DNA of 64,000 bases from an aff. Roholtiella sp. LEGE 12411. Its GTDB lineage: Bacteria; Cyanobacteriota; Cyanobacteriia; Cyanobacteriales; Nostocaceae. The position numbers and the translations under genes were made by a program. The notes beneath the pieces are model-generated. The model was not told the origin of the DNA, made no database searches, and worked only from the letters and a program-made list of their open reading frames with translations. Location: contig NZ_JADEXR010000001.1 of NCBI RefSeq assembly GCF_015206995.1, forward strand, positions 62,001 to 126,000, read 5' to 3'. Of the stretch, positions 7,879 to 15,980 are shown one piece after another (position 1 is the first letter of the stretch; the number at the start of each line of letters is the position of its first letter).

Positions 7879-9156
7879 ATGCAAGACACTTTCGGTAATT
7901 GGCGTTCACTTGTTGAAGAATTTGGTTCACCTCTTTATGTATACGATCTAGACATTGTTGAGCAACGGATTCAAGAGCTAAAGCAGGTTTTGCCGGCTAA
8001 CTCAAAACTGTTTTATTCACTGAAAGCTAATCCTTTACCAGCGATCGCTAACGCAGCTGCAACCGCAGGTGCTAATCTAGAAGTATCTTCAGTCAATGAA
8101 CTAAAAGTTGCCTGTAGTTTAAATTTTCCAACGGAGAAAATACTTTACACTGGGCCTGGAAAAACCAATGCTGAAATTCAGACAGCAATTGAAGCAGGTG
8201 TAAATACTTTTTCAGTGGAATCATGGGCAGACCTTGCTTGTATCGAAAACAATGCCCAAAAATATGAGCAAAAAATCCGTTTATTGTTAAGGGTGAATCC
8301 TGTTACTCCCTTGCAAGGTGGGCTAGCTATGAGTGGCGCACCTACACAGTTTGGTTTTGAAGAAAGTGTTCTTCTTGATGGTTCAGAAAAACTCAATCAA
8401 CTGAGTTCTTGGGTTGAGCTTGTTGGCTATCATATTTATTATGGAACACAGCTTGATAGTGAAGATACAATCGTAAATGCAGTATCTATAGCTATTGATT
8501 GTGTTGAGAGACTGACAAGCAAACTGGGATTTATCCCTCAAATTCTTGACCTTGGTGGAGGTTTCCCTTGGCCGTTTGCTAATCAAAATCAAAGTGTATC
8601 ACTGTGCAATATGCGAGACCGTTTGGAAAAACTTTTATCTCAACGTCAGCATAGTGCCGCAGCTGAGATATGGTTTGAATCAGGGCGTTATATTACTGCT
8701 TCGAGTGGTACTTTGATTGCTACTGTTCTTGATATTAAAGAGGCAAAAAATAATTCTCGTTTCGTAGTTTTAGATACTGGAATTAATCACTTAGGAGGAA
8801 TGTCGGGACTAAGACGAATCCCGCGTGGTTATATTTCCATAAACAATATTTCGGCTGAAAAAGATTCTATCGAAACCGACACATTGAAGCATGAGCGACT
8901 TTCTGTTGTTGGGCCATTATGCAGTCCTCTAGATTGTTTAACCTCAAATACAGATATCTCATTTTCGGTTAATATCGGTGACATTGTTGCCATCCCTAAT
9001 GTTGGTGCTTATGGACTCACAGCAAGTTTAGTCGCTTTTTTAAGCCGTCCTGCACCAATTGAAATTGCCTTGCGTGGCGGAAAAGTCGTTGAACTGTATA
9101 CGCTAAGGACTGGGCATGAACGCATCACAATGCAAAAAAAAGAATCAATCAAATAA
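7879..9156 (+). CDS. PLP-dependent decarboxylase, DapDC/ODC fold (type III), probably acting on an ACP-bound amino acid
   Basis: 425 aa. The N-terminal alanine-racemase barrel has the PLP lysine in YSLKANPL (K49), HIYYGTQL for the HxGSQ-type motif, and the glycine loop LDLGGGFPWPF. The C-terminal barrel has ESGRYI and GPLCSPLDCL with the catalytic Cys at about 348. This is the diaminopimelate/ornithine decarboxylase fold, and the GPLCxPLD form is the type seen in BtrK (glutamyl-ACP decarboxylase of butirosin synthesis) and in exosortase-associated homologues. With a ligase before it and an ACP after it, decarboxylation of a carrier-bound amino diacid is more likely than free diaminopimelate. 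The gap from the ligase gene is 63 bp. Confidence 0.8.
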   Translation: MQDTFGNWRSLVEEFGSPLYVYDLDIVEQRIQELKQVLPANSKLFYSLKANPLPAIANAAATAGANLEVSSVNELKVACSLNFPTEKILYTGPGKTNAEIQTAIEAGVNTFSVESWADLACIENNAQKYEQKIRLLLRVNPVTPLQGGLAMSGAPTQFGFEESVLLDGSEKLNQLSSWVELVGYHIYYGTQLDSEDTIVNAVSIAIDCVERLTSKLGFIPQILDLGGGFPWPFANQNQSVSLCNMRDRLEKLLSQRQHSAAAEIWFESGRYITASSGTLIATVLDIKEAKNNSRFVVLDTGINHLGGMSGLRRIPRGYISINNISAEKDSIETDTLKHERLSVVGPLCSPLDCLTSNTDISFSVNIGDIVAIPNVGAYGLTASLVAFLSRPAPIEIALRGGKVVELYTLRTGHERITMQKKESIK

Positions 9157-9257
9157 CAGGGGTTACAAAATTTCTGTCTGATTTCTGAATAATATTTCAG
9201 ATCAAACGGGCTTTCCATATCAGAATAGTTTCAAAAATTAAATCGCAGTACTAGAGC

Positions 9258-9509
9258 ATGAATACTACAATTGAAAGACTGAAAGTATGTATGGTTGAAC
9301 ATTTAAAGTTTGTTCAATCTGTCGAGAATATTAATGATGATGCTGAATTAACCCGTTTAGGGCTAGATTCAATGGCTGCAATCAATTTGATGATAGATAT
9401 TGAAGATGAGTTTGGCATCACCTTTCCAGATGCTTTACTAACTCCCGAAACCTTCCGAACATCTATGACATTGAGTTCTGCTATTGAAGAAATCATGGGA
9501 GGTGTTTAG
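9258..9509 (+). CDS. Discrete acyl carrier protein
   Basis: 83 aa, acidic, with the phosphopantetheine site LGLDSMAA (Ser38) and the usual following helix NLMIDIEDEFGITFPD. It is a free-standing carrier, not the fatty-acid AcpP, judging by sequence and place. It probably holds the amino acid activated by the 6292 product, is the substrate of the 7879 decarboxylase, and donates to the Cy domain of the NRPS. It needs a phosphopantetheinyl transferase, which is not encoded nearby. Confidence 0.85.
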   Translation: MNTTIERLKVCMVEHLKFVQSVENINDDAELTRLGLDSMAAINLMIDIEDEFGITFPDALLTPETFRTSMTLSSAIEEIMGGV

Positions 9510-9535
9510 AAACTAGTGAATTATTTTACAACTCT

Positions 9536-9609
9536 ATCTCCCAACCTCTCTTCTACAAGGTAAGAATATTTTAAAATCGAATTATTTCGTAGAAAGGGGT
9601 TGGTGAGAT
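9536..9609. repeat. Long imperfect hairpin between the ACP and NRPS genes
   Basis: Left arm 9536-9556 (ATCTCCCAACCTC...TTCTAC) pairs with right arm 9589-9609 (GTAGAAAGGGG...GAGAT) around a 32-bp AT-rich loop. It resembles dispersed hairpin repeats common between Nostoc genes. It may stabilise or end the upstream mRNA and so set the ratio of ACP to NRPS; that is inference. Confidence 0.6.
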
Positions 9610-9680
9610 TAAGTTTGTAAACAAACAATTTATATATATTTATCACAATTAAAGCATCCTCTTAATAGGGGAATATTTCA

Positions 9681-12600
9681 ATGATTGAAACCCAATTAAC
9701 ACGAGATTTGACAAACAATAAGCTATCGAATTGTATGCAGCTTTCGCCGTTGCAACGTGGTTATTTTGTTGGAGAAAGACCTGATTTTGATCTTCATGTT
9801 CATCCGCATATTTATTTAGAATTTGATCTTGAAGATTGTGATATTCAAGCACTTACAATAGCGTTAAATAGACTCATCAGTAGACATTGCATGTTGCGTG
9901 CAGTGGTTTTGCCAACGGCTGAAGTTTCTGTGGTGAAAGAAAGGATTAACTATGATATTTTAGAGCGAGATTTACGCCAACTGGATGAAATCAAAGCTTT
10001 CGAGCAACTTGTACAAATTAGAGAAAATCTTTATCGTTTAAATATTAATGTAGACTCGCCACCCAATATTGAAGTACAAATAACTCGGATGAATAATTTC
10101 ACCCGAGTTCATATCAACCTCGATTTATTATTTTTAGATGGTACTAGTGTTCGGACTGTGCTGCAAGAACTCTCCGAGATATATTTACATCCAGAATATA
10201 TCTTATCTGAGAAACCTTTTGATCTCTCTCGTTATCAGGCACACATACACCAAAAATATTTATCAGAACGATATCAACGGGCTAAAAAATATTGGAGTGA
10301 ACGTCTTAAAACTTTACCCAGTAGTCCTACTTTACCTTTAGCATCTTACTCACCGGTTGTCCGTCGATCGCACCTGGTTCGTCGGAAACATATACTTTCT
10401 GCAACTCAATGGAAAGTTCTAACAAAACAAGCCCAATCCCAACAAATTAACCCAACTACCCTGTTATTAACTGCTTTTAGCTTGATAGTAGCTTATTGGT
10501 CAAAAAACCAACATTTTTTGTTAACCATGATGATTCAGAATCGCGATCGCGATTTTGATAATCTCTGCGGAGTTGTTGGCAACTTTGCAAGTACCATCTT
10601 AATTGAAGTGAATTTTGGCGAATCTCTGCCCTTTGCACAACAAGCAGTTGAGATCCACCGTCAAATATTCCGCGATCTTGCTCACTCAATGGTTTGTGGT
10701 TTAGATATTCTTCAAGAGCGGAATCGTCATGAGGGTTCAGCGTTTCATGCTGCAAGTCCAGTGGCATTTGTTAGTATGCTGAACGAACATGACAATAAAA
10801 TTACACCAGACTTATTCCAACTTGAAAACGATAACATGGTTTTCAGTGGTCTTGAAACGCCTCAAGTTCTTTTAGACCATCAAGCTATTAGTAGACCTGA
10901 TGGTGGTGTTTCTTTGATTTGGGACACTATGGATTTAGCGTTTGCAGAGGGAGTCGTTGACGATATGTTCAACGCATATATATCCTTCTTATCCAAATTG
11001 ACCGAAGACGAAAGCGTGTGGAATATATCTTATTTTGATTTGAGGTCAAAAGAAGAAAAAATACAGCATTCAGAATATAACCAACCAAAGGCTTCTTTGT
11101 CAGATAGATGTTTACATGAATATCTTTATAGCCAAGCAAAGCTATTAGCAAATAAACCTTTGCTCATCGACTCTCGCAGAACAATAAGTTATGGGGAAGC
11201 AACTTATATTTCTAACCGGATCGCCTGGACATTACGTCAGCGATACAATGTCAAACCCAACGAATTAATTGCAGTATATGCCTCAAAAGGTTGGGAACAA
11301 GTTATTGCAGTCCAGTCTATTATCGCCGCCGGTGCTGCTTATGTACCTATAGATCCTGCTTTTCCCGAAAATCGAAAGTTAAATATATTAGAGCGTTGTG
11401 GGTGCAAAATAGTATTAACGTCTGAGGCTCATTTAAATGATAAATGTATCAATAGCCTGGAAAAAATCGCAGTCGATCTTACTGATAATCTGGTTATAGA
11501 ATCTGAAAATTTACCCCGCATTCAGTCTTCAAAGGATCTAGCCTATGTAATTTTTACCTCTGGTTCAACTGGTGAATCAAAAGGAGTCATGCTTAATCAT
11601 CTGGGAGTAGTTAATACTATAGATGATATAAATCATCGTTTTAATATTGACTCCAATGATGTAATATTTGGTATTTCGGAATTGAATTTTGATTTATCAG
11701 TATATGATATATTTGGAAGTATCGCTGCTGGTGCGACACTTGTTATTCCTCCACCAGGGGCAAATCTGGAACCTGCCTTATGTGCAAGATTATGTGCAAA
11801 ACATAATGTAACTGTTTGGAATTCAGTTCCGGCATTAGTTCAGCTACTAGTAGAGAATTTTGAAATCAATCAGCGATCGCACAAACTGTCGTTTAGGCTG
11901 TTTATGATGAGCGGCGATTGGATTCCTGTTAAATTACCGGAAAAAATTAAGCGGTTGTTTTCCGCAAAGATAGTCAGTCTTGGTGGTGCAACCGAAGGCT
12001 CTATTTGGTCAATATATTATGACATCAACGAAATAGACGCAAACTGGAAAAGCATACCTTATGGATATCCCCTAACTAATCAAGAGTTTTATGTACTTGA
12101 TCAGAAGATGCAACCGCGCCCTAATAATGTTCCAGGGGAATTGTACATAGGTGGTGTTGGCGTAGCAGAAGGATACTGGTTGGATTCCCAAAAAACAGCA
12201 CAATCTTACGTATTTCATCCAGTTTTGAAAAAGCGAATTTATCGAACTGGAGACTGGGGAGTACGGCGCAAAATCGGTTATATAGACTTTCTAGGGAGGG
12301 AAGATGGACAAGTAAAGGTGCGAGGGCATCGAATTGAGCTAGGGGAGATAGAGAGCATCTTACAGCAGCATCCTAGTGTGGCAAATGCGATCGCCAAAGT
12401 TATCGGATATCAGACACAAGACGCTTACTTAGCCGCATATATCGTTCCCAAAGATGGAGCAACACCCAGCTTGCAAGAGCTACATCAACACGTTGCTGCA
12501 TTCTTACCTGAGTACATGGTTCCGGCAAAATTTATCTTTCTCGAACAACTCCCCCTTGGTGCAACAGGAAAGATTGATCGCAAAGCATTACCGATACCAA

Positions 12601-13694
12601 GTGATATTAAAAAAGCTCAAGTTAGTAGTCGTTCTCTAACTAAAACAGAATCTACAATGGCCAAATTATGGTCAGAAATTCTGGAAATGGAGACACCTGT
12701 TGCCGAAGATGATTTTTTCAACATAGGTGGAAACTCTTTTGCAGCAGCACGCCTAACCATTGCTATTAATAATACCTTTGGAATCGAGATTCCAGTAACC
12801 GCACTTCTGCAACATCCAACATTAGAAAAACTTTCAAAATTAATCGATGAACAATATTACAATAATTCATCAAATCGGTGGTCATCTCTAATTTCAATTG
12901 CCGGTGAAGAACCTAGTCCAAAAACATTTTGGTTTCACCCATCTGGTGGAGGAGTTTTGTGTTACAGAGATATGGGGCAACTCTTGTCACCACATTTACA
13001 TCTTTTTGGCGTTCAGGCACAGCCTGTAAGTCAACAAAATGTGGTTAATTCAATACCTGAAATGCTTGATGTCTATCTAAATGAAATACGTGCTATCCAA
13101 CCATCAGGGCCATATCATTTAGGTGGATGGTCAATGGGTGGAGTTATTGCTTACGTTGCCGCTCAACACTTAATTCAGCAGGGTATTCAGGTAGAAAGTC
13201 TAGTTTTAATTGATAGTCCTGCCCCTTTACGCCGCAAGATTCCCGAATTCGCAGAAATTGTCTCTTGGTTTATATCCGATCTCGCTGAAGTAGAACAAAC
13301 GTTAAAACTTAGTTGCATCCAACAAAAAGAATCATCTAACGATCTACTATTAGCAGCATTACAAGAGGCGCAAAAAAGGGGTTTGATATCATTTGAAAAT
13401 ATGGAGGATTTACGCCCGATTTTTAATGTCTTCCACTCTAATATCCACGCCTTGTATAACTATCAAGCATCACCAATGAAAGAAGATGTTTCCTGCTTGG
13501 TTGTGATGGCAACCCAAAATATGCAAGAGCGTGTCGCTAGTGATTCTATGCAAATATGGCGTTCCCTACTACCAAAAACAACTTCATTTCGTGAAATTGA
13601 GGGAAATCATTATTCACTTCTAAAATATCCGTTAGTAAGTGAAGTGACACACCTAATTTTAGAACATTTGAAAACAAAGGTAAAAGTAGGCTAA
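9681..13694 (+). CDS. Single-module NRPS: Cy-A-T-TE, cysteine predicted
   Basis: 1337 aa. Residues about 15-440 form a heterocyclisation-type condensation domain: LSPLQRGYFVGE, and DLLFLDGTS (about 147), which is the DxxxxDxxS of Cy domains rather than HHxxxDG. The A domain (about 465-985) has YVIFTSGSTGESKG and FDLSVYDIFG; its pocket read against GrsA is D-L-Y-N-M-S-L-I-W, one change from the cysteine code of Cy-A modules. The T domain has FFNIGGNSF (Ser about 1018). The thioesterase has GWSMGG (about 1148) and a GNH histidine near the end. It should make a peptide-like bond from a carrier-bound donor to Cys, cyclise it to a thiazoline, and release the acid. Start ATG has AGGGG 10 nt upstream. 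Confidence 0.9.
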   Translation: MIETQLTRDLTNNKLSNCMQLSPLQRGYFVGERPDFDLHVHPHIYLEFDLEDCDIQALTIALNRLISRHCMLRAVVLPTAEVSVVKERINYDILERDLRQLDEIKAFEQLVQIRENLYRLNINVDSPPNIEVQITRMNNFTRVHINLDLLFLDGTSVRTVLQELSEIYLHPEYILSEKPFDLSRYQAHIHQKYLSERYQRAKKYWSERLKTLPSSPTLPLASYSPVVRRSHLVRRKHILSATQWKVLTKQAQSQQINPTTLLLTAFSLIVAYWSKNQHFLLTMMIQNRDRDFDNLCGVVGNFASTILIEVNFGESLPFAQQAVEIHRQIFRDLAHSMVCGLDILQERNRHEGSAFHAASPVAFVSMLNEHDNKITPDLFQLENDNMVFSGLETPQVLLDHQAISRPDGGVSLIWDTMDLAFAEGVVDDMFNAYISFLSKLTEDESVWNISYFDLRSKEEKIQHSEYNQPKASLSDRCLHEYLYSQAKLLANKPLLIDSRRTISYGEATYISNRIAWTLRQRYNVKPNELIAVYASKGWEQVIAVQSIIAAGAAYVPIDPAFPENRKLNILERCGCKIVLTSEAHLNDKCINSLEKIAVDLTDNLVIESENLPRIQSSKDLAYVIFTSGSTGESKGVMLNHLGVVNTIDDINHRFNIDSNDVIFGISELNFDLSVYDIFGSIAAGATLVIPPPGANLEPALCARLCAKHNVTVWNSVPALVQLLVENFEINQRSHKLSFRLFMMSGDWIPVKLPEKIKRLFSAKIVSLGGATEGSIWSIYYDINEIDANWKSIPYGYPLTNQEFYVLDQKMQPRPNNVPGELYIGGVGVAEGYWLDSQKTAQSYVFHPVLKKRIYRTGDWGVRRKIGYIDFLGREDGQVKVRGHRIELGEIESILQQHPSVANAIAKVIGYQTQDAYLAAYIVPKDGATPSLQELHQHVAAFLPEYMVPAKFIFLEQLPLGATGKIDRKALPIPSDIKKAQVSSRSLTKTESTMAKLWSEILEMETPVAEDDFFNIGGNSFAAARLTIAINNTFGIEIPVTALLQHPTLEKLSKLIDEQYYNNSSNRWSSLISIAGEEPSPKTFWFHPSGGGVLCYRDMGQLLSPHLHLFGVQAQPVSQQNVVNSIPEMLDVYLNEIRAIQPSGPYHLGGWSMGGVIAYVAAQHLIQQGIQVESLVLIDSPAPLRRKIPEFAEIVSWFISDLAEVEQTLKLSCIQQKESSNDLLLAALQEAQKRGLISFENMEDLRPIFNVFHSNIHALYNYQASPMKEDVSCLVVMATQNMQERVASDSMQIWRSLLPKTTSFREIEGNHYSLLKYPLVSEVTHLILEHLKTKVKVG

Positions 13695-13791
13695 TTACTT
13701 AAATTTACAGTTTTGTGGTAAATAAATTAGCCCTGATTTTTGCCTGATTAGCAACGATAAATATCTAAAAGCCTGATTTGATTGGACATAT

Positions 13792-13846
13792 TAGCTAATT
13801 TATGAGGATTGCATTTACCTCTTAAATCCAGGCTTTGATTATTTTC
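13792..13846 (+). promoter_or_regulatory. Shared upstream block, copy 2
   Basis: It holds TAGCTAAT, GATTGCATT (13807-13815) and AGGCTTTGATTATTTTC (13830-13846), in the same order as at 3808-3873, 26 bp before the ATG at 13873. It suggests that the last two cluster genes have their own start of transcription under the same control as the first operon. Confidence 0.5.
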
Positions 13847-13872
13847 ACCAGATATCTAATAAGTGGGACATT

Positions 13873-14697
13873 ATGAAGCCAAAAAAAATTAAAACTAATC
13901 TGCTAGTAGCATTCTTTGTATTCAGCATTGTATTGACTACATCCATAGCTGGATTTGCGTATCCATATATGGGAAACAAGCAACCGAATTACGGCTTATA
14001 TAGTCCTCCCATAGCTCACACAAATTACTTAGTACTGATGGCCAATGGGGTTTACGATCCGAAAGACCCATATTTCACGCCTCCTGACTTCAACTTTTTT
14101 TCGCATAAAGTTATGGGTTGGAACGATGCACAGATAGCGCAATATCGGCAAAAAGCTGTAAGTTTCTTTGCAAAACGCTTTGGCATTAATCCTGATAGTG
14201 CCGAATATACTGGGCGCGTCATCATGGTTCCTTTCATGCTAGATCCTCGATGGGAGTACCGCGTATACAATAAATCAAACGCTTATGTGCCGCCGCAAGG
14301 ATGGGTTGCACGCGATGGGGGATTTCAATTAATTGCGATCGCTCCTGATGGTGTTGAGCTTGGTGGAGAATTTAGTGGTAGACACGCACCCAAAGGTGCG
14401 ATCGCTGCCTTTGGCGAATTCAATATTCAGGTAGCTCCTCAAACTTATAAGCAACCCAAGGAAATTATCATTCATTATGAATCGCGGCAACCTGTCCTAC
14501 AAAATAGTGGGTTTCCTTTAGAAAGAAATGGCAATGGAACATTAATAGCCCCCTTTGATGTATATCATCCAGAATGGGGTCATGGATGGGCATTTGCTCA
14601 TATCACCGATGTCCTACAACCGGATGGTAAGTTGCAAACAAATAACCGCAACATTATGACATTCCCAGCCGGTGCAGCATTTCCCAACACAAATTAG
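13873..14697 (+). CDS. Secreted protein of unknown function inside the biosynthetic cluster
   Basis: 274 aa. The N-terminus is basic (MKPKKIK) followed by a hydrophobic stretch LLVAFFVFSIVLTTSIAGFA, a signal peptide or anchor. The mature part is rich in aromatic residues and Pro, with no repeats and few Cys. Motifs visible: DPRWEYRVYN, APDGVELGGEFSGRHAPKGA, and HPEWGHGWAFAHITDV. I do not recognise the family. It begins a second transcription unit preceded by the shared block, and is followed by the AurF-like gene. A role outside the cytoplasm, such as binding or hydrolysing the product, is a guess. Confidence 0.7.
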   Translation: MKPKKIKTNLLVAFFVFSIVLTTSIAGFAYPYMGNKQPNYGLYSPPIAHTNYLVLMANGVYDPKDPYFTPPDFNFFSHKVMGWNDAQIAQYRQKAVSFFAKRFGINPDSAEYTGRVIMVPFMLDPRWEYRVYNKSNAYVPPQGWVARDGGFQLIAIAPDGVELGGEFSGRHAPKGAIAAFGEFNIQVAPQTYKQPKEIIIHYESRQPVLQNSGFPLERNGNGTLIAPFDVYHPEWGHGWAFAHITDVLQPDGKLQTNNRNIMTFPAGAAFPNTN

Positions 14698-14769
14698 TAA
14701 GACAACTTTCGACTCTTCTAGATCAGAATTTCAGAGCAACAATTAAGCTTTTCTTAAGGAACAAAAATT

Positions 14770-15681
14770 GTGAACACATCAACTTTTATCAAAGATACAT
14801 CCGAGTTAGAAAAAACTCTCTTGACACTCATTAATCTAACGAACTCTGATACTTACAACCCATTCAAGGAAATTGTTTGGCCTGATAGCATAGAGAATCA
14901 CAAATTATGGATGTCATCAAGCCTGATGTCAATTCATGGAACTCGCTTTGAACAAGAGCTTTCTGAGGAACAAATAATTGAAATCAGCAAGTGGGAATTT
15001 ATCAATTTTTGCAGTTTGAATGTAACTGGCATCCGTGAATTATTAATAGAAATGACGAGTCGGTTGCATACACCAGGATTTGAAGTATTATCAGAATACT
15101 TGCATTATTTAATTGCAGAAGAGAATGAACACATGTGGTATTTCTCTAAGTTCTGTCTGCAATATGCTGGTAAAATTTACCCCGATAGAGCTTTGGCAGT
15201 GGCTAGTTTTCCAGAAGCAGATATCGCCAGCTTTATGGTCTTCGTTCGGGTTCTGATATTTGAAGAAATTGTCGATTTTTATAATCGAAAAATGGGTCAG
15301 GACAAAACGTTACCGAATTTTATCCAAGAGATAAACTGGCTTCACCACCTAGACGAAGGCAGACACATTAAATATGGTCGCCAGTATGTTAATTTAGCCT
15401 ATCAGGAGTTGCTAAATAAATATCCCAAACAACGAATTTTAGAAATGGAGTCTACTATTAAAGGTTTTATGCAACTTTCTGTGCAAAAGCTTTATCGACG
15501 GGAGATATTTGTTGATGCCGGACTTAATGAGCCAGGTAAGATGCGAAAAGAGTTACTCTCGCATCCAGTCCGTCAGCAATTCAACAAAAAATTAATAGCA
15601 AGCACTGCAAAATTTTTGACCCAAGTAGGCTTATTTTCAGATTCGAGTGTGTTTCCTGAACCTGAATCAGTTGTTAATTAG
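14770..15681 (+). CDS. AurF-like diiron oxygenase (possible amine N-oxygenase)
   Basis: 303 aa from a GTG start with AAGGA 9 nt upstream. It is a four-helix diiron protein of the AurF/CmlI type: E118-x2-H121 in AEENEHMWYF, a Glu in FEEIVDF (165/166), and H192-x3-E196-x2-H199 in HHLDEGRH, all the expected iron ligands being present, plus an early helix Glu in WEFINFCSLNVTGIREL. AurF and CmlI oxidise aryl amines to nitro groups; related enzymes hydroxylate carbon. In this cluster the free amine made by the decarboxylase is a plausible target. Last gene of the cluster; MITE DNA follows. Confidence 0.8.
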   Translation: MNTSTFIKDTSELEKTLLTLINLTNSDTYNPFKEIVWPDSIENHKLWMSSSLMSIHGTRFEQELSEEQIIEISKWEFINFCSLNVTGIRELLIEMTSRLHTPGFEVLSEYLHYLIAEENEHMWYFSKFCLQYAGKIYPDRALAVASFPEADIASFMVFVRVLIFEEIVDFYNRKMGQDKTLPNFIQEINWLHHLDEGRHIKYGRQYVNLAYQELLNKYPKQRILEMESTIKGFMQLSVQKLYRREIFVDAGLNEPGKMRKELLSHPVRQQFNKKLIASTAKFLTQVGLFSDSSVFPEPESVVN

Positions 15682-15691
15682 CTATTTTTAC

Positions 15692-15980
15692 TATAGCAAT
15701 CCTAAACATTTGTGAGATAGAAAATCACTTAAGAGGTTGTTTGAAAAGTCTAATTTATTACTCACCGGGCAACTGGAAGTCGCGGCTACACAATCAAAAC
15801 CCACCGACCTGGGTTAAAAACCCTTGATTTTCATTAGTCCACCTCCGTGGACTTATCTGCGAGACGCTGTTCGCGTTCGTTTGTGTAGTAGCGAATTCTA
15901 TTCGCCTAATACTTTTCAAACATCCTCTAAAGGGTTGAAAAAACTTACTTGTAATCTCATACTTGAATTCGGATTGCTAT
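15692..15980. repeat. Outer inverted-repeat element (TATAGCAATCC ends), split by a MITE
   Basis: The left arm 15692-15717 (TATAGCAATCC...GAGAT) and the right arm 15955-15980 (ATCTC...GGATTGCTAT) are inverted partners. This is a common Nostoc-type repeat end. The element at 15732-15928 lies between the arms, so one repeat has been inserted in another. Confidence 0.6.
15732..15928. mobile_element. MITE-like element, AGAGGTTGTTTGAAAAGT ends (copy 1)
   Basis: Terminal inverted repeats are AGAGGTTGTTTGAAAAGT at 15732-15749 and ACTTTTCAAACATCCTCT at 15911-15928 (17 of 18 match). About 197 bp, no coding capacity. The inside carries several short inverted repeats (for example GTCCAC/GTGGAC near 15837). 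A full IS with these ends would be needed in trans. Related copies are at 17125 and 29250, and a weak one at about 18851-18994. Confidence 0.75.

Larger units (their letters stand above)
3907..15681 (+). other. Candidate thiazoline biosynthetic gene cluster
   Basis: Nine genes on one strand: CMD, MFS, GST, ligase, decarboxylase, ACP, NRPS, secreted unknown, AurF-like. The left edge is a lasso/transposase graveyard and the right edge is a MITE nested in another repeat. HIP1 sites occur inside (for example near 5995, 7440, 8041, 11874 and 12388), so the DNA has been cyanobacterial for a long time. No regulator or phosphopantetheinyl transferase is present. Product model: (omega-aminoalkyl)thiazoline-4-carboxylate, then oxidised; unproven. 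Confidence 0.65.

Noticed and set aside
3907-15681. Siderophore cluster (pyochelin-like) as the reading of the Cy-A(Cys) NRPS
   Set aside because: No salicylate synthase, no TonB receptor or iron-uptake gene and no Fur-like box seen; a one-ring product would chelate iron weakly. Not excluded.
3907-15681. Recent transfer of the cluster from outside cyanobacteria
   Set aside because: HIP1 octamers occur throughout the cluster, so long residence in cyanobacterial DNA is more likely; movement between cyanobacteria remains possible.
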